This document shows positions 16,409 to 22,385 of a stretch of 22,385 nucleotides of DNA, piece by piece (position 1 is the stretch's first letter; each line of letters starts with the position of its first letter). Under the pieces are notes generated by a model. That model worked only from the letters and a program-made list of their open reading frames with translations, ran no database searches and was not told where the DNA came from. The translations under genes and the position numbers were made by a program. Origin of the DNA: DATAEE01 sp036257535 (lineage in GTDB: Bacteria; Acidobacteriota; Vicinamibacteria; Vicinamibacterales; 2-12-FULL-66-21); NCBI GenBank assembly GCA_036257535.1, contig DATAFJ010000028.1, forward strand, positions 1 through 22,385, read 5' to 3'.

Positions 16409-16431
16409 AGGACGCCCCCGCATCGCGTCCT
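16409..16431 (+). promoter_or_regulatory. Leader hairpin just before the ribosome-binding site
   Basis: AGGACGC and GCGTCCT form a perfect 7-bp stem with a 9-nt loop ending 3 nt before the AGGAGG of the downstream receptor. It could influence ribosome access or mRNA stability. No ligand-binding riboswitch is recognised. Confidence 0.35.
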
Positions 16432-16449
16432 GTTAGGAGGAGGGAAGGC

Positions 16450-19347
16450 ATGAGGCGTTGCACTCCGGTCGTGTTAGTCCTTCTCAGTCTGGTCGTCGCC
16501 GGCGTTCCGGCCGCCTATGCGCAAGGCGGCGGCGCCAGCCAGACCGGCACCATCGTCGGAAAGGTCAGCGACTCTTCCGATGCCGCGTTGCCGGGCGTAA
16601 CGGTCACCATAACCTCCGCGTCCCTGATGGGCGCGCAGACGCAGGTCACCAACGAATCGGGCCTTTACCGCTTCCCGGCCGTTCCCCCGGGCGTGTACAC
16701 CATCAAGTACGAGCTCGCAGGCTTCAGCACGCTCGTCCGCGAGCAGATTGACGTGTCGCTCGGCTTCACGGCAACGGTGAATGTGCAACTAGGGGTCGCG
16801 ACGCTGCAGGAAACGGTCACGGTGACCGGCGAATCGCCCGTCGTGGATACATCCGCCACCCGCATCCAGCAGAACTTCAAGCTGGAGCAGCTGGACTCCC
16901 TGCCGAACGCGCGCGACATGTGGGCGCTGCTGGCCGTTACGCCCGGCGTGTCGATGACCCGCGTCGACGTCGGAGGCAACCGCGCTGGCACGCAGACCGC
17001 CTATACGGCCTACGGGTACGGCGGCGGGGATCAGCAGGTCCGAGTCCTCGTCGAGGGGATAAACACGACCGAGGGCACCGCCGGAGCGGGCTTCTACTTC
17101 GACTACGGGTCGTTCGAGGAGGTGTTCATCGGCGCTGCAGGCCAGGGGGCCGAGATGCCTCACCCCGGGGTCCAGAGCCAGTTCCTCGGAAAATCGGGCG
17201 GCAACAACTTCCAAGGCAGCGTCTATTTCGACTGGTACAACAACGGTCTCCAGGGCTCGAACATACCCGACGAGTTCACGGCTCCCACGGCGTTCAACGG
17301 CCGGCCGATCCGCGAGGGCAGCAACGAGATCGAGAAGTACCGCGACTTCAACATCAACGTCGGCGGCCCGATCAAGAAAGACAAGATCTGGTGGTACTTC
17401 TCCCACCGTGATCAGAAGAACGCCGTCAACCTGCCTAACTACGACTTCGACGGCACCTTCGACACCAGGCTGTGGAATCCCTCAGGCAAGGTCACGTACC
17501 AGATGAGTCAGAACAACAAGCTCATCGGCTACTACCAGTGGGGTCAGAAGATCCAGCCGAACCGTCTCTGGAACACCGGCTATACGTATGCGAGCCCGGA
17601 TTTCACGCGGAATCAGGACTCGGGCAGCTGGGTGTACAAGGGCGAGTGGAACGGCACTGTGTCGGACAATCTCTACGTGGAAGCGCGGTACGGCGAGTTT
17701 GGCTACTACTTCCCGCTCATCGGCTACACGGACCAGCCATGGCGCCATGACACGGGAACACTCGTCGCCGAGGGCGGCGACCAGCGCTGGCAGCAGGACC
17801 GGCAGCGCAAGCAGGCCACTGGGGCGGCGACCTACTTCAAGGACAACCTGCTCGGTGGCAATCACAGCTTCAAGTTCGGCGGCGAGATCAACTTCGAGAC
17901 CCAGTGGAACGGCTTCGAGCAGATCCGCGCGCAGAACCTCGAGCATCAGTTCACCAACGGCCGTTCGTCGCAGGTCATCATCGGGTTCCCGACGGCAAGC
18001 GGGCCTGTGGGCAGCCTGGGCGCCCGCGACGATCTTCTGTCAATTGCGAAGCTGGACCACTACAACGTGTTCCTGAGCGACCAGTGGTCGATCCGGCGTT
18101 TGACGCTGAACCTCGGGCTTCGGTATGACCATTACAAGTCGCATATTCCGGAGCAGCCGCAGCTCGCGGCGACAACGGCCGGATTCTCGATTCCGGCGAC
18201 GACGTTCCCTGAGCAGACCTTCTTCACGTGGGACTCGGTCGTTCCGCGCGCCGGCATCGTGTACGACCTGACCGGCGAGGGAAAGACCGTGCTCAAGGTC
18301 AACTATGGGTACTTCAAGCACAACCCCGGGCCCGGGATCGCGGCCCAGGCGAATCCGAACCAGGCCAGCAAGCAACTGACTTACGGCTGGAACGACTCCA
18401 ACGGGGACAGGTTCTTCCAGTTCGGGGAGCAGACGACCTTGCTTCGCGATCAGACGGGACCGGGTGGCGTCCAGATCGATCCGGACATCGAGCAACCTTA
18501 CACGCACGAATTCTCGACGTTCGTCGAGCAGCAGTTCGGGGGCAACGTAGGCGTGCGCGTCGGCTATGTCTACAAGACGAATGACAAGCTGTGGCAGTCG
18601 TACCAGCCGTTCCGCCCGACGGAGGCCTACACGTTCAGCTTCCCGTACACCGACATCGGCGTCGACGGCGTGCGAGGCACGGCGGACGACCAGGTGATCA
18701 CGCTTCACGCCATCCCGAACTCGCAGCTCGGAGCGGCGACGACGGTGGTAATGACCACTCCCGCGCAGGGCCGCTATCACACGATGGAGCTGGCTGGCAA
18801 CAAGCGGCTGAGCAATCGCTGGTCGGGCGGCGTCGGCTTCAGCTACACGTGGTCCGAGGAGTACGAGGACCTTTACACGAGCGGCCGAGTGTCACCATCG
18901 GATTTCCCGAACTCGCCGAATGACACGAGCCTGCAGGAATTCACGGGGTGGGGCTTCCGTGCATACGGAACCTATCAGGCGCCGTACGGCATCCGGCTCT
19001 CGCCGGTCTTCCGCCACCAGTCAGGGCAGCCGTACGGCCGTACGGTGACAATCGCCAACGCGGATATTCCGGCCGGCTTCACGTACTCGGCGATCAATAC
19101 GCGGACCATTCTGGTGGAGCCGCTCGACAGCCGCCGCACCGAGAATATCAACGTGCTCGACGTTCGGGCCGAGAAGCAGTTCTCGATCGCAGGGCCCATG
19201 AAGCTGAACGTGTTCGCCGACTTCTTCAACATCACAAACAGCGACGCGCCAGAGGTGATTGGCTTCACGACCGGTCTTCAATTCGAGCGGCCGACACAGC
19301 TCCTCGCACCGCGGACGATGCGCATCGGCTTCCGCTTCATCTGGTAG
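16450..19347 (+). CDS. Oar-like TonB-dependent outer-membrane receptor, 965 aa
   Basis: A complete receptor. The signal peptide (about 1-24, ending AAYAQ) is followed by the carboxypeptidase-regulatory-like domain (about 31-115: TGTIVGKVSDSSDAALPGVT, GLYRFPAVPPGVYTIKYEL), the hallmark ETVTVTGESPVVDT (121-134), a plug (about 138-260) and a beta-barrel ending in aromatic FIW. The plug is the most divergent of the four receptors here: it lacks the DRVNVGG-GQQS stretch and has a glycine-rich YGYGGGDQQVRVLVEGINTT instead. The start at ATG 16450 is chosen because AGGAGG lies 9 nt upstream and the signal peptide starts there; the frame is open 25 codons further upstream but without a signal. Residues 649-660 form an EF-hand-like loop (DSNGDRFFQFGE). 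A terminator-like hairpin in decamer repeats follows the stop codon. Confidence 0.95.
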   Translation: MRRCTPVVLVLLSLVVAGVPAAYAQGGGASQTGTIVGKVSDSSDAALPGVTVTITSASLMGAQTQVTNESGLYRFPAVPPGVYTIKYELAGFSTLVREQIDVSLGFTATVNVQLGVATLQETVTVTGESPVVDTSATRIQQNFKLEQLDSLPNARDMWALLAVTPGVSMTRVDVGGNRAGTQTAYTAYGYGGGDQQVRVLVEGINTTEGTAGAGFYFDYGSFEEVFIGAAGQGAEMPHPGVQSQFLGKSGGNNFQGSVYFDWYNNGLQGSNIPDEFTAPTAFNGRPIREGSNEIEKYRDFNINVGGPIKKDKIWWYFSHRDQKNAVNLPNYDFDGTFDTRLWNPSGKVTYQMSQNNKLIGYYQWGQKIQPNRLWNTGYTYASPDFTRNQDSGSWVYKGEWNGTVSDNLYVEARYGEFGYYFPLIGYTDQPWRHDTGTLVAEGGDQRWQQDRQRKQATGAATYFKDNLLGGNHSFKFGGEINFETQWNGFEQIRAQNLEHQFTNGRSSQVIIGFPTASGPVGSLGARDDLLSIAKLDHYNVFLSDQWSIRRLTLNLGLRYDHYKSHIPEQPQLAATTAGFSIPATTFPEQTFFTWDSVVPRAGIVYDLTGEGKTVLKVNYGYFKHNPGPGIAAQANPNQASKQLTYGWNDSNGDRFFQFGEQTTLLRDQTGPGGVQIDPDIEQPYTHEFSTFVEQQFGGNVGVRVGYVYKTNDKLWQSYQPFRPTEAYTFSFPYTDIGVDGVRGTADDQVITLHAIPNSQLGAATTVVMTTPAQGRYHTMELAGNKRLSNRWSGGVGFSYTWSEEYEDLYTSGRVSPSDFPNSPNDTSLQEFTGWGFRAYGTYQAPYGIRLSPVFRHQSGQPYGRTVTIANADIPAGFTYSAINTRTILVEPLDSRRTENINVLDVRAEKQFSIAGPMKLNVFADFFNITNSDAPEVIGFTTGLQFERPTQLLAPRTMRIGFRFIW

Positions 19348-19350
19348 TCG

Positions 19351-19410
19351 AGTAGGTTCGATCGGGTTCGAGCAGGTTCGAGGGGGTTCGAGAAGGTTCG
19401 GACCCCCTCG
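19351..19410. repeat. Period-10 tandem repeat after the receptor stop codon
   Basis: Five good decamers, AGTAGGTTCG, ATCGGGTTCG, AGCAGGTTCG, AGGGGGTTCG and AGAAGGTTCG, and a variant GACCCCCTCG run without a gap. The array begins 4 nt after the receptor stop codon (19345-19347). It is the same family as the decamers in the fadR coding region (14691-14750). The last units double as a hairpin. Confidence 0.75.
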
Positions 19411-19418
19411 AGCTGTTT
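19379..19418 (+). terminator. Probable terminator formed within the decamer array
   Basis: CGAGGGGGT (19379-19387) pairs perfectly with ACCCCCTCG (19402-19410) over 9 bp around a 14-nt loop. AGCTGTTTT follows, with a run of four T at 19415-19418. It begins about 30 nt after the receptor stop codon. The stem is strong but the T-run is short and offset, so termination may be partial. Confidence 0.5.
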
Positions 19419-19631
19419 TCGGAACCCTTGTAGCCGCGTTCGTCCGCTTGAAGTAAACTATCCATCCCATTGGATTCCCCCTGACCAGGCCGGAACGAGT
19501 GGCTTCGTAATTCGTTGGAGGAGTGACACTTACGAAAACTCAAACACGGCGCACGGCGCTTGCATTAGGCACACGCTTGCGCACACCGTCCGCTCTCGCG
19601 CAGTTCGTAACCCTACCCTCTGGAGGCATGA

Positions 19632-22385
19632 ATGAGATCGCGAATCGCAATGATGACCGCGATAACGGCTCTGCTCGCCGTTGTTCCGGCCGTCGGGGCG
19701 CAGCAGCTCGCGACCGGGCGTATCGACGTCACGGTTAGCGACAGCACAGGCGCCATCCTGCCGGGCGTCGCCGTGACGCTCGAGGGGCCGCAGTCGGCCG
19801 ATGCCATGAGCGACGCGCGCGGGGAGGTGCACTTCCTCAATCTCGCGCCGGGCACTTACATCGTCTCCGCCAAGCTTGACGGCTTCGCGGAGTACCGGAA
19901 CGAACGAGTCGAGGTCGGCACTGGCGTCGCCGTGCCGCTCACGGTCGCGCTGGGCGTGGCCGGCGTGGCGCAGCAAGTGGAAGTCTTCGCCGAAACGCCG
20001 GTCATCGACGTCAAACGCCAGACGACCCAGACGAACGTTACGCTCGACGAGCTGCAGAACATCCCATCGTCGCGCGACCCGTGGGTCGTCATGCAGACGG
20101 TCCCTGGCATCATTGTCGACCGCGTCAACGTCGGCGGATCCGAGTCGGGGCAGCAGTCGGTCTACAACGCGAAGGGTGCGAACGACGACGACAACACCTG
20201 GAACCTCGATGGCATCCCAATCACCGACATGGCTGCAACGGGTGCCTCGCCCACGTACTACGACTTCGATATGTTCCAGGAGATGCAGGTGACAACGGGC
20301 GGCGCCGACATCACGAACCCGACGCCCGGCGTGCAGCTGAACTTCGTGTTGAAGAGCGGCTCCAACACCCCGCACGGCTCCGCGCGCGCGTTCTTCTCGA
20401 ACGAGGACATGCAGTCGAACAACATGCCCGCCGACCTTGCCGCCACGATTGGCGGGTCGAGTGGGAAGGGCAACCGCACTGAGCAGTACACGGACTACGG
20501 CGGCGAGGTTGGTGGTCCCATCATCAAGGACAAGTGGTGGGCCTGGGGGTCGTTTGGAAAGACCGACGTCCGGATCAGGACTCTCACGGACGTCCTCGAC
20601 CGAACGGTTCTCGAGAATTACGGTGCCAAGACTCAGGCACAGCTCAGCGAGGCCTGGCGCGCAGGGTTCACGTTCTTCCGGGGCGACAAGATCAAGGACG
20701 GCCGCGGCGCGAGCGCCACGCGCCCTGCGGAGACGACGTGGGATCAGAAGGGGCCAACGAACGTCTATAAGGGCGAGGTGAACTGGGTAGCAGGTAACAA
20801 CCTGTTCATTACTGCGCGCGGCGCCCACATCACCTCCGGATTCTCACTCACGCCAAAAGGCGGTCTGAATACGGACTGGTTCATCGACGATGACGGAGTG
20901 CATCACGGAACGAACGTGTTCTACGAATCCGATCGGCCGCAGGACACCATCCTCGCAGACGGCAACTTCTTCAAGGGCCGCCACGAGGTGAAGTTCGGCT
21001 TCTCCTGGAGGAAGGCGACCATCGAGTCGCAGTCGATCTATCCGGGTTCGAAGGCAATCTCGGTCCATATCGGATACCCGGATATCTATGTGATCGCCAA
21101 TCGGGACTGGGCGTCGAACACGGAAGGACGCTACTGGAGCGGCTATGTGGGCGACACGATTTCGTATGATCGCCTGACCGCAAACCTCGGGATTCGAATC
21201 GACAACGCGAACTCGTCAGTCCTGCCTGCTACGGTCGCCGGCAGCGTGCTCCTGCCCGACGTCCTGCCAGGCACGAGTGCGCCGGGTGTGGACAAACCCT
21301 ACGACTTCACGACGGTATCGCCACGGTTCGGCGTCACGTACGCGCTCGACGAGAGCCGCAAGACGCTGGCGCGCGCGAGCTACTCGTCGTTCGCGTCGCA
21401 GCTCAGCGCCGCGCAAGCCACGTTCGTCTCTGCGATTCAGTACTCGTACATCTACTACTATGCAGTAGATCAGAATGGAAACAACGTGGCCGACCGGAGC
21501 GAGGTTCTGTTCGACCTCGGCAACGCCGGGTACGTCGGCTTCGATCCCGCCGACCCGACTGCGGTCTCGAGCGTGAACCGCGTCGATCCGGACGTCAAGT
21601 CCCCGAGAACGCACGAACTGATGTTCGGTGTCGATCGGGAGCTGATGCCGAACTTCGGCGTCTCGGGCACGTTTACGTGGCGGCGCTACAACGATGTGCT
21701 GTGGCCCACGGGCGTGCTCATTGGCGTGACGAGCGACGATTACACGCAGACCGGCACGCTTACAGGAAACGCGGATCCGATAGGCAACTTCAGCGTGCCG
21801 TTCTACGCGTTGAACGACGACGCGGTCCCGCCCGGTGGAGGCCGCGAATCGACGAACCGGCCCGGTTACCACCAGCGGTTCATGGGCTTCGAGGTGAGCG
21901 CCACGAAACGGATGTCGAACCGCTGGATGGCTCGGCTAGGGTTCTCGACGAACGACCACGTGGAGTACTTCGACGACCGTTCTGTGGCTATCGAAGACCC
22001 CACGCCTCGTGTCACGACCACGGCGATCTGGGCGCACCAGGACGGTGGCCAGGTCGTCCGGGTCGGGACCGGGAGCGGCAAGACCAACATCTACCTGATT
22101 CAGCCGAGGTACCAATTCATTGCGAACGGCCTCTGGCAGGGACCGTGGGGGATAAACTTCGGAGCGAACCTGGTGACGCGTCAGGGCTTCGGCCAGCCCT
22201 TCAACCGCAGCAACGTTCCGACAGGAGATCCGCTCGGCGCGCAGAAGAGGATCTTGCTCATCCCCGAGGATGTCGCCGGGTTCAGGCTGCCGACGGTGAC
22301 GTCGTTTGACTTCCGGATCGAGAAGGCGTTCCAGCTCCGGCGAGCGAACCTGATCCTGGACCTGGATATCTTCAACCTCGGGAAC
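19632..22385 (+). CDS. Oar-like TonB-dependent receptor, lacking its C-terminal end (cut by window edge)
   Basis: The frame is open from ATG 19632-19634 to the last base of the window, 918 codons with no stop. A signal peptide (about 1-23, ending AVGAQ) precedes the carboxypeptidase-regulatory-like domain (about 27-110: RIDVTVSDSTGAILPGVAVT, EVHFLNLAPGTYIVSAKLDG), a plug (about 130-250: SSRDPWVVMQTVPGIIVDRV, WNLDGIPITDMAATGASPTY) and a barrel. The plug is very close to those of the receptors at 1-730 and 1740-4616. GGAGG lies 5 nt before this ATG; an overlapping ATG at 19628 is too close to it and in another frame. Residues 613-624 (DQNGNNVADRSE) form an EF-hand-like loop. The final visible residues (LDLDIFNLGN) are the penultimate-strand motif, so only about 30-50 residues are missing. 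The 221-bp gap before it holds a 7-bp inverted repeat (19504-19510 with 19530-19536) of unknown meaning. Confidence 0.93.
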   Translation, partial: MRSRIAMMTAITALLAVVPAVGAQQLATGRIDVTVSDSTGAILPGVAVTLEGPQSADAMSDARGEVHFLNLAPGTYIVSAKLDGFAEYRNERVEVGTGVAVPLTVALGVAGVAQQVEVFAETPVIDVKRQTTQTNVTLDELQNIPSSRDPWVVMQTVPGIIVDRVNVGGSESGQQSVYNAKGANDDDNTWNLDGIPITDMAATGASPTYYDFDMFQEMQVTTGGADITNPTPGVQLNFVLKSGSNTPHGSARAFFSNEDMQSNNMPADLAATIGGSSGKGNRTEQYTDYGGEVGGPIIKDKWWAWGSFGKTDVRIRTLTDVLDRTVLENYGAKTQAQLSEAWRAGFTFFRGDKIKDGRGASATRPAETTWDQKGPTNVYKGEVNWVAGNNLFITARGAHITSGFSLTPKGGLNTDWFIDDDGVHHGTNVFYESDRPQDTILADGNFFKGRHEVKFGFSWRKATIESQSIYPGSKAISVHIGYPDIYVIANRDWASNTEGRYWSGYVGDTISYDRLTANLGIRIDNANSSVLPATVAGSVLLPDVLPGTSAPGVDKPYDFTTVSPRFGVTYALDESRKTLARASYSSFASQLSAAQATFVSAIQYSYIYYYAVDQNGNNVADRSEVLFDLGNAGYVGFDPADPTAVSSVNRVDPDVKSPRTHELMFGVDRELMPNFGVSGTFTWRRYNDVLWPTGVLIGVTSDDYTQTGTLTGNADPIGNFSVPFYALNDDAVPPGGGRESTNRPGYHQRFMGFEVSATKRMSNRWMARLGFSTNDHVEYFDDRSVAIEDPTPRVTTTAIWAHQDGGQVVRVGTGSGKTNIYLIQPRYQFIANGLWQGPWGINFGANLVTRQGFGQPFNRSNVPTGDPLGAQKRILLIPEDVAGFRLPTVTSFDFRIEKAFQLRRANLILDLDIFNLGN

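Larger units (their letters stand above)
16173..16449. other. Divergent intergenic region between peroxidase and receptor
   Basis: It serves as the upstream region of the minus-strand peroxidase and the plus-strand receptor. It holds a candidate plus-strand promoter (16329-16357) and a leader hairpin (16409-16431). No convincing promoter was seen for the peroxidase, and no gene is supported here. Confidence 0.45.

Noticed and set aside
16375..16449. Upstream ATG at 16375 for the 965-residue receptor
   Set aside because: It would put 25 polar residues before the signal peptide and has no ribosome-binding site; ATG 16450 has AGGAGG.
19523..19738. Small plus-strand frame from GTG 19523 with a GGAGG nearby
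   Set aside because: Only 1 nt separates GGAGG from the GTG, and it runs out of frame into the real receptor, whose signal peptide starts at 19632.

Overview
The window is GC-rich and, from its gene content, most likely comes from an Acidobacteriota chromosome, probably of the Vicinamibacteria type. It carries four Oar-like TonB-dependent receptors with an N-terminal carboxypeptidase-regulatory-like domain, a typical lineage-specific expansion there, and a Firmicutes-style FadN/FadA/FadE beta-oxidation cluster under a TetR-type FadR. The taxonomic call rests on recalled family patterns, not on a search.

Layout. Positions 1-4616 hold two minus-strand Oar-like receptors, the first cut by the window edge. 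Between them lies a decayed small outer-membrane barrel gene (1077-1471). A clear intrinsic terminator (1653-1686) and a small period-9 repeat follow the second receptor. Positions 4617-4978 are mostly non-coding. Positions 5123-14756 form one long minus-strand gene train, read right to left: fadR (TetR), fadN, two alpha/beta hydrolases, fadA (thiolase), fadE (acyl-CoA dehydrogenase), a DUF1684 lipoprotein, a HAD phosphatase and a SirB1-like protein. An animal-type haem peroxidase (14844-16172, minus) precedes the train. Two plus-strand Oar-like receptors (16450-19347, and 19632 to the window edge) close the window.

Regulation. An 18-bp perfect palindrome, TGAATGAACGTTCATTCA (14770-14787), sits directly downstream of a TTGACA/TAGATA promoter in front of fadR. 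It matches the operator type I recall for Bacillus FadR, and the encoded TetR protein resembles that regulator. The simplest reading is an autoregulated fatty-acid degradation operon relieved by long-chain acyl-CoA. Whether one transcript reaches the SirB1 gene is inferred from spacing.

Most unusual feature. Most junctions in this train, and several receptor ends, carry short degenerate tandem repeats with strict period 7 (four sites), 9 (one) or 10 (two), or a short palindrome. Most abut a stop codon exactly. Two of the period-7 arrays are built as opposite-orientation halves that can fold back on each other. Three arrays run into coding sequence and encode the N-terminus of a gene: a lipoprotein signal peptide, an alpha/beta hydrolase, and FadR itself. 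A separate GC-rich palindromic element appears once between fadA and fadE and once in frame inside fadN; the two copies share an identical core while their outer stems differ in a pairing-preserving way.
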